From contig JASJDJ010000033.1 in the NCBI GenBank assembly GCA_030065635.1, positions 1-61,409 on the forward strand: 61,409 nucleotides of DNA. The letters run 5' to 3'. Below, in pieces: positions 1 through 10,027 of the stretch. Numbering within the stretch: position 1 is the stretch's first letter; each line of letters begins with the position of its first letter. The notes under the pieces were generated by a model. The model was given only the letters and a program-made list of their open reading frames with translations. It ran no database searches and was not told the origin of the DNA. Both the position numbers and the translations under genes were made by a program. Source of the stretch: Xenococcaceae cyanobacterium MO_188.B32 (GTDB taxonomy: Bacteria > Cyanobacteriota > Cyanobacteriia > Cyanobacteriales > Xenococcaceae).

Positions 1-224
1 CAATGGGTATCTCTACCATGGCTTTCAACCTCAACGGATTCAACTTCAACCAATCCGTAATGGACTCCCAGGGTCACGTAGTCAACACTTGGGCTGACAT
101 CTTAAACCGTGCTAACCTCGGCTTTGAAGTAATGCACGAACGTAACGCTCACAACTTCCCCTTAGACTTGGCAAGCGGAGAGCAAGCTCCCGTAGCACTG
201 ACTGCTCCTGCTATCAACGGCTAA
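1..224 (+). CDS. psbA: Photosystem II D1 protein, C-terminal end (partial)
   Basis: Only the last 73 residues are in the window; the gene begins upstream and the first two bases belong to a split codon. D1 is a thylakoid reaction-centre subunit of photosystem II and binds the oxygen-evolving Mn4CaO5 cluster. The tail has the invariant metal-ligand region MHERNAH, then LDLA, where Asp342 and Ala344 (standard D1 numbering) are ligands. After Ala344 comes the 16-residue extension [16 protein letters not shown] that CtpA removes. Counting back from a 360-residue protein, the window starts near residue 288. This is close to certain; which D1 isoform it encodes cannot be decided from the tail. Confidence 0.98.
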   Translation, partial: MGISTMAFNLNGFNFNQSVMDSQGHVVNTWADILNRANLGFEVMHERNAHNFPLDLASGEQAPVALTAPAING

Positions 225-270
225 GACTCAGATGATAATAGTAAGCCCGATCGTTTAACTAAATATAAAA

Positions 271-303
271 AAATGCCTTCCTGGAAATGGAAGGTGTTTT
301 TTT
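271..303. terminator. Bidirectional intrinsic terminator between psbA and the PerM-like gene
   Basis: A stem CCTTCC (276-281) / GGAAGG (289-294) with a 7-base loop is followed on the plus strand by a run of seven T. It is preceded by a run of A, which gives the matching T run for transcripts arriving on the minus strand. It sits 46 bases after the psbA stop and just beyond the stop of the convergent gene, so it probably ends both. Confidence 0.8.
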
Positions 304-320
304 ACTTTCTTCAATTAGGA

Positions 321-1343
321 TTAGGTATAAATTTTCCAAGAGTCTAAAATATCTTTTATAAAAGCTTCTTCAATCCAAGTTTTAACTACAACTGTTAGAG
401 GCAGTGCTAATAATAAACCTAGAATACCTAAAGTTTTAGCGAAAAAGATTTGAGCAGTTAAAGTAAACGCAGGTAATAAAGAGACTTGCCTTGCCATAAC
501 TGCCGGAGAAAACCAATAAGTTTCTAAATTTTGAATAATAAAATACCAAATAATTACCGCTAAAATTTTCCAAGGAGCATCCAATACAGCAATCATCAAA
601 GGAAAAATTACACTAAGAGCAGGTCCTATATTAGGAATAAAATTTAATGCTCCTGCTAAAAGAGCATGAGCTAAGACTAAACGAACTTGAATAATAGCTA
701 AACCCAAACCACTGGTAATACTAATAAATAAACAATTAAGAGCAATACCACTAAGCCAATTACCCAAAGCTATTTCTGACTTAGATAAAATTTCATCTGC
801 TCTGCGCCGATAAAAAGAAGGAAAAAGAGTTAATAAAGCTCGTCTATATCTTTGTGGCTCAATCAACATCATTATAGTTAAAACAAAGACTAAAATGAGT
901 TTTAATATAATAGCCAAAGAATTAGAAAAGAAAGAGAAAAAATTAGCTAATAATTCCTGTAAAGATGGCAATTGAGCAATTAAATCTCTTCTACTAGGTA
1001 AAGGTGGTAGAAATTCTGGTAACTTTTGTTGAAAAAGTTCCACTTCTATATCTACTTTATTCCACACTAAAGGTAATAATTCAATCAGATTTTGAAACTG
1101 CTTAATAAAAGGAGGAATAATCAGCCAAATAAATAAAACAAAAATTAATAGACTTAAACTAAGAGTTATACTAAGAGCTAAATAACGGGGAATATTTAGT
1201 TTTTCAAACCACCTAACTAGACGATTTAGAGCAGTTGCCAAAATAATTGCTGTAAAGATTAGTAACAGCAATTGGCGAATTTGCCAAAGAATATATAAAG
1301 AAATGATTAGCAGAGAAAAACCCAAACACTGCTTAAAGTTCAC
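321..1343 (-). CDS. AI-2E family transporter (PerM-like membrane protein)
   Basis: A 340-residue inner-membrane protein with about seven or eight hydrophobic segments. Two lie near the N-terminus (about residues 8-40 and 58-85), then comes a long amphipathic stretch (about 90-140), then a cluster of helices to the C-terminus. The segment NFIPNIGPALSVIFP (about 235-250) is characteristic of the AI-2E/PerM family (formerly UPF0118). Family members are putative exporters or permeases of small molecules or ions; the substrate here is unknown. The gene is convergent with psbA and shares its terminator. Length is normal for the family. The family call is secure, the function is not. Confidence 0.88.
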   Translation of the reverse strand: MNFKQCLGFSLLIISLYILWQIRQLLLLIFTAIILATALNRLVRWFEKLNIPRYLALSITLSLSLLIFVLFIWLIIPPFIKQFQNLIELLPLVWNKVDIEVELFQQKLPEFLPPLPSRRDLIAQLPSLQELLANFFSFFSNSLAIILKLILVFVLTIMMLIEPQRYRRALLTLFPSFYRRRADEILSKSEIALGNWLSGIALNCLFISITSGLGLAIIQVRLVLAHALLAGALNFIPNIGPALSVIFPLMIAVLDAPWKILAVIIWYFIIQNLETYWFSPAVMARQVSLLPAFTLTAQIFFAKTLGILGLLLALPLTVVVKTWIEEAFIKDILDSWKIYT

Positions 1344-1504
1344 CAGCTTTTTTACTCCAAAAATAATTGAGTTTTTAGTTCGATAGTCAAATTAAGCTTT
1401 AAAACAAGATATTACTTGATTCTCTTAACTTAAATAAGTCATTTCAATTTTTACAGAAAAAAATCAGTTGGGGTAGATAAAATTGTCAAACAAAATAGAG
1501 AGTC

Positions 1505-1745
1505 TTATTTGGCTAACCCATTAAAGGCAACATTAATTAACTCGTCCACAAATTCCTCATTCAAGGGTTGATGCTTGAGTAACAATCGGTAAACTATATA
1601 AGGCATCGATCGCAATTTCTGCATCTATATTTTCTCTTAATTCTCCTCTCTCTACACCCCGTTGAACTATTTGTTTTGCATCTTCTCTTCTGGGAATAAG
1701 CCAATTATCTCTAAATGCAGCGATTAGTTCTTTATTTGCTTGTCC
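1505..1745 (-). pseudogene. Remnant of a TetR-family regulator, C-terminal part
   Basis: On the minus strand this stretch reads as the ligand-binding end of a TetR regulator: a frame with NWLIPRREDAKQIVQRGVER and then RENIDAEIAIDALYS. It shifts frame and ends PLNEEFVDELINVAFNGLAK followed by TAA at 1505-1507. The DNA-binding N-terminus is absent, and the two parts are in different frames (break near 1590-1600). It is therefore a decayed gene and not a short ORF. The upstream end meets another gene stump on the opposite strand, which points to an old deletion or rearrangement. The family call rests on the typical TetR C-domain pattern. Confidence 0.6.
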
Positions 1746-1762
1746 GCAACCAATTTTAATCT

Positions 1763-1957
1763 AGCGCAATTGGCCTTTTTGTCAATTACTTCCACCTGAA
1801 TCCTTACCTTTTAGGGAGTTTTCTTGCTTCTCTACCAATGCTACTACGCAGTTTCATTCTCACAGTTGGATTAGTTACACTAATGAATTATTTTGTTATG
1901 CCTAGAATGATTCGGTTGTTTAGTGGATGGTTATATTCAAAAAAAAGAATTCAATAA
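1763..1957 (+). pseudogene. Remnant of an ABM-type monooxygenase/membrane protein, C-terminal part
   Basis: The plus strand has an open stretch of about 64 codons without a start, ending at TAA 1955-1957. It contains hydrophobic helices and the segment NYFVMPRMIRLFSGWLY. This resembles the membrane C-terminus of cyanobacterial 'antibiotic biosynthesis monooxygenase' proteins, which carry an N-terminal ABM fold followed by two or three helices. The ABM domain itself is missing. The fragment abuts the TetR stump head to head. The call is from memory of the family pattern and is moderately secure; that it is a fragment is clear. Confidence 0.5.
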
Positions 1958-2056
1958 AGTAGGGTTATTTAATTTAACAGTGAAAATAGGCATAGTGGGG
2001 GTTTAACTCCCACACTATGCGAGAAAAAAAAGCTAATAGCTAATCGCAAAGCGATT

Positions 2057-3712
2057 TTAAAGCTTGGCAATCTCTTCTGCTAGAGTATCTACTGTAAAAC
2101 GAATTTGTTCTTCAGTATGATTACAAGTAACAAAAAAGCGTAAACGAGCTTCGTTTTGTGGTACTGAAGGATAAATCATAAAAGGAACATTGATACCCTT
2201 TTGAAATAAATTTTGAGAAAGTTGAATCGATTTAAGGGATTCACCTACTATAATCGGAATTACAGGAGAATCTTTACTCATCCCCGTATTCAATCCTTTT
2301 GCTTGAGCTAACCTTAAAAATAATTTTGCTCTTGCTTGTAACCTACTAACTCGTTCTGGTTCGGCTTTGAGTACCCCAATAGCAGCTAGAGTAGCTGCTG
2401 CATTGGGTGGAGACATACCCACGCTAAAAACAAAACCAGGAGCAGTATATTTAAGATATTCTATGAGAGCATGAGAACCAGCAATATAACCGCCACAACT
2501 GGCAAAAGATTTACTCAGAGTTCCCATCCACAAATCGACATCATGGGGATTGATGGCAAAGAATTCGCCAATTCCTCGTCCATGTTTACCAATTGTCCCA
2601 ATAGAATGAGCTTCATCTACCATTAAAAAAGTTTTATAGCGTTTTTTTAGATCGATAAATTGGGGGAGATCGGCAATATCTCCATCAGTACTATAAACTC
2701 CTTCAATGACGATTAATACTCTTTGATAGCGATGACGGCGATCGCGTAAAATTTCCTCTAATGCTGATGAGTCATTGTGGGGAAAAGCAACTAAACTAGC
2801 TCCCGACAGGAAACAACCCTGAAGAATACTGTTATGACTGAGAGAATCATAGATAACTAAATCATTTTTACCGAATAGATGACCGATAGTGGTAACATTC
2901 GTAGCATGACCGCCAACTAAAACAATACTATCTTCTACTCCCAAAAAATCCGCAATTTCTCGCTCTAATTCACGGTGAATTGGTTTTTCTCCCGAGATCA
3001 AACGACTGGCACAAGCAGAAGTACCGTAACGATCGATCGCTTCTTGAGCTGCCTGGGATACTAGCGGATCGCCACACATTCCAATATAGTTATAGGTAGC
3101 AAAATTAATTAGTTCTCGACCATCGATACTGGTAGTATCATTAACAATTCTTTCTTGGGGTACGAAAAAGGGATTGCCATTACCCAAAGAATTTACTTGT
3201 TTTATTTGTTGTTGTAGTTTTTTATACTCTGGAGAGCAATCAAAACGATAGTATTCTGGGGGTATTTCTGGGTTGGAAAAACTGTCTTTTTCTGGTTTAA
3301 TTTGCCTAGAAGAAGATCTTTGTTTCTTTCTCGGAATAGGGGGTAGAATATCCAACCTAGCCGAAGAATCGAGCTTATCAATGGTCGGCCTTGTTTCCGC
3401 TAAATATTGAGCTAAGGCTTTAATATTTTGGTAGTCCCACAACAGAGTAGGAGAAAGTCGGCAGCCCAGAAAGCCTTCTAATTCTCCCGATAAATTGATT
3501 GCTTCTACCGAATCTAAACCATATTCACTAAAATCTTTTTGAATGTCTATCTCATGAGGCTCGATTTCAAGAGACTGAGCTAATCTGTCAATTAACCAAT
3601 TTTGAATTGCCTCGGTACTGGGCGATAAAGTAAAAGAACTAAGATTTCCATTCCTCACTAGAGAAGAATTTTTACTTTCTTTCCCATTATAAGTTTCATT
3701 TAATAGTGTCAT
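2057..3712 (-). CDS. Acyl carrier protein - alpha-oxoamine synthase fusion (PLP enzyme)
   Basis: A 551-residue two-domain protein. Residues about 35-107 are an acyl carrier domain with the phosphopantetheine site in EYGLDSVEAI (Ser68). A charged linker (about 115-150) follows, then a fold-type I PLP enzyme of the alpha-oxoamine synthase family (BioF, KBL, serine palmitoyltransferase). PLP residues are DEAH (Asp366, His369) and Lys401 in GTLSKSFASCGG. Such enzymes condense an amino acid with an acyl thioester and release CO2. The fused carrier suggests an acyl-ACP substrate loaded in cis (inference). No polyketide or biotin genes are nearby, so the product is unknown. Length is normal for an ACP-AONS fusion. 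Confidence 0.85.
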   Translation of the reverse strand: MTLLNETYNGKESKNSSLVRNGNLSSFTLSPSTEAIQNWLIDRLAQSLEIEPHEIDIQKDFSEYGLDSVEAINLSGELEGFLGCRLSPTLLWDYQNIKALAQYLAETRPTIDKLDSSARLDILPPIPRKKQRSSSRQIKPEKDSFSNPEIPPEYYRFDCSPEYKKLQQQIKQVNSLGNGNPFFVPQERIVNDTTSIDGRELINFATYNYIGMCGDPLVSQAAQEAIDRYGTSACASRLISGEKPIHRELEREIADFLGVEDSIVLVGGHATNVTTIGHLFGKNDLVIYDSLSHNSILQGCFLSGASLVAFPHNDSSALEEILRDRRHRYQRVLIVIEGVYSTDGDIADLPQFIDLKKRYKTFLMVDEAHSIGTIGKHGRGIGEFFAINPHDVDLWMGTLSKSFASCGGYIAGSHALIEYLKYTAPGFVFSVGMSPPNAAATLAAIGVLKAEPERVSRLQARAKLFLRLAQAKGLNTGMSKDSPVIPIIVGESLKSIQLSQNLFQKGINVPFMIYPSVPQNEARLRFFVTCNHTEEQIRFTVDTLAEEIAKL

Positions 3713-3845
3713 TATCCACTCCTACACCACATTTTTGACTAGAGAACACCAGTCACTATCGGTTTGCCGATAGTATAACGGAGATCAACTTTGGTCTAGC
3801 TGACACCGTTCCAGACCACTTTGTAAGATACGATGGTTACTTTGC

Positions 3846-3890
3846 CACGTACCCCCGCTAAAATATTAAGATATTTAGCAGGGGTACGTG
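3846..3890. repeat. Long near-perfect palindrome (stem-loop)
   Basis: The left arm reads CACGTACCCCCGCTAAAATAT and the right arm is its complement with one mismatch and one bulged A, separated by about four bases. The stem is about 20 bp. It lies between the sigma factor gene and the ACP-AONS fusion, both on the minus strand. There is no T run, so it is not an obvious intrinsic terminator. It may be an mRNA-stabilising hairpin or a small mobile palindrome. Confidence 0.6.
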
Positions 3891-4053
3891 ATTGCTTATT
3901 TTTTAACATAGAGCGAGCGATAAATTCAGTCACATAATAACTAATTATGGACTGTAAAGAAAACCATGTTTTCTCCAATTTAAGTCTTAAAATTACCTTA
4001 ATTTAAACAATAAAAGGGAAAAAAGCCATATTTTTTCCCTTCTCTATCTCCTC

Positions 4054-5037
4054 TTAACTAGCCATATACTCGCGGACATTTGCCCTTCTTCTACGTAAAT
4101 GAGCTAGTGCTTGGTGTTCTAGCTGACGAACTCTTTCACGACTCAAATTCATTCTTTGACCTATTTTTGCCAAAGATAATTCTTTGCCATCAGTTAATCC
4201 AAAACGCAGAGTAATTACTTCTTGCTGTTGAGGAGTTAAGTCTGCCATGAGATTGTATAAGTCTTGTCTCAATAATTCTTGAGTAGCATAGCCGTCAGGA
4301 GAAACGCCATCATCTTCTAGCAGTTCTGATAATTCGGTATCTTGATTATCCCCAACTCTTACATCTAAAGAGATTGGTTGACGAGCAATACTGAGATACT
4401 CACGAATTTGAGCAGGTTCTAATTCTAGTTCACGAGCAATTTCTCCAGGATTGGGACTACGCCCTAACCTTTGGGACAGTTCTCTTTGAGTTTTTTTAAT
4501 TTTATTGAGTTTCTCTGTAATGTGAATGGGAAGACGAATAGTGCGAGCTTGTTGAGCGATCGCGCGAGTAATCGCCTGACGAATCCACCAGTAGGCATAG
4601 GTAGAAAATTTATATCCTTTGGTAGGATCGAATTTTTCTACACCTCTTTCTAAGCCTAGACTACCTTCTTGAATCAGATCGAGAAATTCCATATTGCGCT
4701 TTTGGTATTTTTTGGCGATCGCCACTACCAAGCGTAAATTAGCTTCGATCATTTTTCTTTTGGCTCGCTGCCCTTTTTGTACAGCCCTGTTGAGTTCTAC
4801 CTCACTCATTTGAGCCTCATCAGCCCACTCCTTCAGACTTAGCTCTAACCCGAGCTTTTTCTCTAATTTTTCTTTTTTGGTCAACAGGGTCATCATTGTC
4901 TGTACCTGCTTACCGAGAACAATTTCCTGTTCGTGGGTTAGCAGAGGCACCCTACCAATTTCGTGCAGATAGGTTCTTACCATATCTGCCGAGTAGTTTG
5001 CTTTTTTTGTTTCTTTGTTGATTTTGGCTTTGGGCAT
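4054..5037 (-). CDS. Group 2 RNA polymerase sigma-70 factor (SigB/SigD-like)
   Basis: A 327-residue sigma factor of the RpoD type without region 1.1. It starts with the cyanobacterial group 2 signature [20 protein letters not shown] (region 1.2). Region 2 includes [12 protein letters not shown] and the -10 recognition segment [13 protein letters not shown]. Region 3 follows, and region 4.2 carries the -35 helix-turn-helix [16 protein letters not shown]. Group 2 factors redirect transcription under light, stress or nutrient shifts and are dispensable for growth. The length and N-terminus fit SigB or SigD types of Synechocystis; which orthologue this is cannot be set from sequence alone. It is monocistronic in appearance, with a 474-base intergenic region upstream. 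Confidence 0.93.
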   Translation of the reverse strand: MPKAKINKETKKANYSADMVRTYLHEIGRVPLLTHEQEIVLGKQVQTMMTLLTKKEKLEKKLGLELSLKEWADEAQMSEVELNRAVQKGQRAKRKMIEANLRLVVAIAKKYQKRNMEFLDLIQEGSLGLERGVEKFDPTKGYKFSTYAYWWIRQAITRAIAQQARTIRLPIHITEKLNKIKKTQRELSQRLGRSPNPGEIARELELEPAQIREYLSIARQPISLDVRVGDNQDTELSELLEDDGVSPDGYATQELLRQDLYNLMADLTPQQQEVITLRFGLTDGKELSLAKIGQRMNLSRERVRQLEHQALAHLRRRRANVREYMAS

Positions 5038-5511
5038 CTGTACAGTTGTGACTCCTTGGAACTTATTAAAAGTCTTGCACCGATAAAATTGAACAAAATA
5101 TTTTTGTCAACTTTTAGCTTTTTATCTAAGTCATTTACTCACCCCTTTTGCAAAGGATGTCTTTTGACATAACAGTTTTACCTATAATTTAGGTTTAACT
5201 AGTTATTTAGACGTAAGTCTACTGCCAAAAGTTCAATTTATTATTGGGAGCTTAACTTTAGTTTACTTGTACTATTTTTATATTTAACATAATGCTTGGT
5301 ATATTTACACCCCGCATTGCTTTTATAATGAACCAAAAACGGTTATGATACTATATGCGGTAAATACGGATTGCCGAACTCACTCTTAAGTTATAGAGGT
5401 GCATTGGCAATAGCAAGCAAAAGTTTATATTTTGTTCAGAAATTCCTGATGTATATAGGTATTTATGGACGTATTTTGCCTATTATGCAAATATGTTATG
5501 AAAATCGATCG
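5038..5511. other. Intergenic region without a recognised gene
   Basis: An AT-rich region of 474 bases upstream of the sigma factor gene (minus strand) and downstream of the DUF4336 gene. No ORF with convincing protein character, no tRNA and no strong hairpin was seen. It is expected to hold the sigma factor promoter, but I could not single out a -10/-35 pair with confidence. Confidence 0.4.
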
Positions 5512-6231
5512 CTAGTTTAATAATTCATCTTTGCCCAAAAACCATTGATAACCAGCGTTTAGCTGTTCTTTAGCCTTGGTTTCGACAATATTTCCGTGAG
5601 CCATAATAACTCGTTGAAAATCCCAAGCAAGAATTTTTTGGATGGAATGCGTGACTTTCTGCTTATCTTGTATGGCTATCTTTTCTAAGAAAGAAGGTCT
5701 AAGATTGCCGTAACAGCCAATAATTCTGGTAGCTAATTGAGTGATCAAGGGAAAGTTACGATCGAAATTAAAAGCTGTATCAGTTAAAATCAGAGTCTTA
5801 CTGACGGGGTGAAAGAAAACTATTTCGTTTACTGTAACTATCTTGGGTGGAATAAAACCTTGAAAGCCTTCAAAAAGTAAGTATTCTAGTTCGGGCTCAA
5901 AGTTAATTTCATCTTGACAAAAGATTTTATCGATCGCTAAATTAGGTTGTTTAGTGGCTAATCCTGGAGGAGCAATTAATGTAGCTTGGGGATAAAGTTT
6001 CTGACAGTTTGCCAGATATAAATGATGAAAAAGATTGGGAGCAATAATAAATTCAACTTCACCGATAGAATCTAATTGTGTTTTGGTCTGTTGGTCGATT
6101 TTAATGGGGGAGATAAGTAACAAACGTCCTCCCGCTAGTAGAATTACTGTCATTCTCGTACCTACTGGCAATCCAAAAAATTCTTGTGGTTGTTCCGCCA
6201 CCCAAAGATTGCGATCGATCGGTTTTAACAT
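5512..6231 (-). CDS. DUF4336 domain-containing protein
   Basis: A 239-residue soluble protein that begins LKPIDRNLWVAEQP and has the block IAPNLFHHLYLANCQKLYP near residues 80-98. These are the pattern of DUF4336, a family common in cyanobacteria and plants and structurally related to the metallo-beta-lactamase fold. A second conserved region is VFFHPVSKTLILTDTAFNF (about 138-158), followed by MAHGN near residue 211. The reaction is unknown. The gene stands alone, divergent from phosphoglucomutase with 231 bases between. The family call is good; no function is claimed. Confidence 0.85.
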   Translation of the reverse strand: MLKPIDRNLWVAEQPQEFFGLPVGTRMTVILLAGGRLLLISPIKIDQQTKTQLDSIGEVEFIIAPNLFHHLYLANCQKLYPQATLIAPPGLATKQPNLAIDKIFCQDEINFEPELEYLLFEGFQGFIPPKIVTVNEIVFFHPVSKTLILTDTAFNFDRNFPLITQLATRIIGCYGNLRPSFLEKIAIQDKQKVTHSIQKILAWDFQRVIMAHGNIVETKAKEQLNAGYQWFLGKDELLN

Positions 6232-6429
6232 ACAATCGAGTTAATTATTTTCTATCGTAAAAAATAATAACTCTGAACTCCGAACTCCGAACTCACACAA
6301 GGTTAAGAAATTAAGTAGGAGTTGATAACCTGGGAGTTCCTCTCGACCTGTAAAATTAACTTTATATTTTCCTAATATTTAATACTGCTCATAACAGTAA
6401 GCAAGATTAGGAGTACATAGTCGAGATGA

Positions 6430-8097
<1,668 letters not shown>

Positions 8098-8116
8098 ATT
8101 AAGGTTGATTTTGGCT

Positions 8117-8151
8117 CAACTTCGGGTGGACAGTCTGTCCGCCCGAAGTTG
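8117..8151. terminator. Strong palindrome just after pgm, at the right edge of a tnpB remnant
   Basis: CAACTTCGGG (8117-8126) pairs with CCCGAAGTTG (8142-8151), and the centre GGACAG/CTGTCC continues the stem to about 16 bp. It begins 20 bases after the pgm stop. It lacks a T run, so it may end or stabilise the pgm message. Its last bases overlap the TTGACACTCC end of the adjacent IS200/IS605-type remnant. Confidence 0.5.
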
Positions 8152-8465
8152 ACACTCCCTCGCTCCTTGACGAGGGATTCTTCTCGACTAAAGCAAAACT
8201 GCCAAAGAAGGAAGCTTTTTATGAGGGGTCGTCGCCTGGGGTTTCCCCAGGCGTTTATGAACCCCGTCCTGACTGCTGCCCACAGCCAGCTTTTTAATTA
8301 GTACGGCACTGTTATAGTCTCTATCGCAACTCAAAGTGCATAGATCGCAGTAATGCCAACGCTCCGAAAGTGTTTTGCTTACTCGATTTAAACAACTACT
8401 GCAATACTGAGAAGTGCCTCTAGGATTGACCTTTTTTATTTTGTAACCCTGATTTGAACCATGTC
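8149..8465 (-). pseudogene. TnpB remnant: C-terminal zinc finger and right end of an IS200/IS605-type element
   Basis: In minus-strand frame there are about 90 codons without a start: GTSQYCSSCLNRVSKTLSER, then HYCDLC and CDRDYNSA, then a tail ending at 8188-8190. This is the TnpB four-cysteine finger (CxxC...CxxC) with the RuvC-III aspartate. Beyond the stop is a typical right end, an inverted pair CCCTCG...CGAGGG and the terminal GAGTGTCAA (ending at 8149). Everything upstream of the finger is gone. The segment includes one copy of the GCCTGGGG/CCCCAGGC palindrome also found near 14.4 kb and 41.4 kb. Confidence 0.75.
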
Positions 8466-8694
8466 GAAAAACTGCAAGTTCAAAGAGAAAGAATTCAAAA
8501 ATGGAACGGGAATGAACCCCATACAGTAATTCAATCCCCTAATGTACAAGTGAGTGGTAGAAAATAGTTAGAAATTACCTAACCACTAACCACCAACCAC
8601 TAAATAGTAACAATCTGATACAGTCAATAAGCTCAGTACCAGTAATTGCCTACAATATAAGTCATTGACAAGTAACAAAATCTTAGACTAAAGA

Positions 8695-9153
8695 ATGACC
8701 AAAACTGTTGCTGAGGTAATGACTCATAATCCCATTAGCGTAAATCCGCAAACACCTCTTCAAGAGGCGATTCAAATTTTAGCAGAGAAGAAAATTAGCG
8801 GTTTACCAGTACAAGATGAGACTGGCAAATTAGTGGGAGTAATTTCAGAAACCGATTTAATGTGGCAGGAAACAGGAGTCGAACCCCCACCTTATATTAT
8901 GATTCTCGATAGCGTCATTTATTTACAAAATCCTGCCCGTTACAACAAGGAAATTCATAAGGCTTTGGGGCAAACAGTAGGAGAAGTAATGAGCGACAAA
9001 CCAATTACCATTCAACTCGATCGCTCTTTAAAAGAAGCTGCTCACACTATGCACGAAAAAAAAATTCGCCGTTTACCAGTCGTTGACCGAGAAGGTAAGT
9101 TAGTTGGTATTTTAACTCAGGGAGACATTATTCGGACTATGGCAGCAGAGTAG
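8695..9153 (+). CDS. CBS-domain-pair protein
   Basis: A 152-residue protein made of two CBS motifs: residues about 8-60 (MTHNPISVNPQTPLQEAI ... GLPVQDETGKLVGVISETDL) and about 97-150 (MSDKPITIQLDRSLKEAA ... RRLPVVDREGKLVGILTQGD). CBS pairs bind adenine nucleotides and act as energy sensors or regulatory modules. A free-standing CBS pair has no catalytic domain, so it probably regulates a partner in trans. The insert between the motifs (about 60-90, with YIMILDSVIYLQNPARYNKE) is typical of one cyanobacterial/plant CBSX-like class. The gene is followed by the HEAT-repeat gene 110 bases away. Confidence 0.9.
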   Translation: MTKTVAEVMTHNPISVNPQTPLQEAIQILAEKKISGLPVQDETGKLVGVISETDLMWQETGVEPPPYIMILDSVIYLQNPARYNKEIHKALGQTVGEVMSDKPITIQLDRSLKEAAHTMHEKKIRRLPVVDREGKLVGILTQGDIIRTMAAE

Positions 9154-9263
9154 AATTCTGCCAAAAGTCCTAACTCATTGGTTGAAAAAGACAAGGGAGC
9201 AAGAGATTTAAAAATCAACCATCAACCATCAACTATTCACTATCAACTAGTAACCAGAGATAA

Positions 9264-9929
9264 ATGAGCATTACACCAGAATCCGTACAGCAACTATTAA
9301 AATCAGAAGATTTTGGCGATCGCATCAAGGGATTAAATCACCTGCGAACAATGGATCCAGGCGTAGCCTTTGAGTTAATCAAACCAATGGTGAAAGATAA
9401 AAATACTCGCGTACGCTATGCAGCAGTTAGCCAATTTGATACTTTAGGACATCAAGATTTAGTTGCTTCTTTAGAAATTTTGCGCGATCGCTTATACAAC
9501 GATCCAGAACCAGATGTACAAGCAGCAGCAGCCGATGCCATTGGTGGTTTAAAATTAACCGAAGCTTTTGAAGATTTGGTAAAAATGTATCATCAAAGTG
9601 CCGATTGGCTGATTCAATTTAGCATTATTGCTACTTTAGGGGAATTAGGAGAACCTCGGGGTTTTGATTTGCTTCAAGAAGCTTTAAACTCGGATAATAA
9701 TTTGGTACAAACTGCTGCTATTAGCTCTTTAGGCGAATTAGGAGATGATCGAGCCATACCTCTTTTAATTCCTTTCGTTAATAATGATGATTGGCAAATA
9801 CGTTATCGTCTTACTCAAGCTTTAGGAAGATTAGGAGGAGAACAAGCCAATTTTACCCTCGAAAAACTCGCTCAAGATCGAGTCGAACAAGTGGCACAAG
9901 AAGCCAGGAATAATTTAGTTAATAAATAG
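9264..9929 (+). CDS. HEAT-repeat protein, NblB-like
   Basis: A 221-residue all-helical protein with about five HEAT or PBS-lyase-like repeats (for example RVRYAAVSQFDTLG, DVQAAAADAIGGL, LVQTAAISSLGELGD, WQIRYRLTQALGRLG). Length and repeat layout match NblB, which takes part in phycobilisome breakdown during nutrient starvation, and related bilin-lyase-like proteins. The repeats themselves are common, so the NblB assignment is moderate and no symbol is given. The start ATG follows AACCAGAGATAA, a weak ribosome site. There are no phycobilisome genes nearby. Confidence 0.75.
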   Translation: MSITPESVQQLLKSEDFGDRIKGLNHLRTMDPGVAFELIKPMVKDKNTRVRYAAVSQFDTLGHQDLVASLEILRDRLYNDPEPDVQAAAADAIGGLKLTEAFEDLVKMYHQSADWLIQFSIIATLGELGEPRGFDLLQEALNSDNNLVQTAAISSLGELGDDRAIPLLIPFVNNDDWQIRYRLTQALGRLGGEQANFTLEKLAQDRVEQVAQEARNNLVNK

Positions 9930-10027
9930 TTGAGCTCTAGAGAATTAAGGATTGGCGATTAAAGGATAATAAGGTATAAACTTATTATTTCTCAAGATTC
10001 TCCTAATATATCAAGTCATAATTAGCC

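Noticed and set aside
3796-3978. Sixty-codon minus-strand ORF after the sigma factor gene
   Set aside because: It runs across the long palindrome, which forces much of its sequence. It has no family pattern and no ribosome site.
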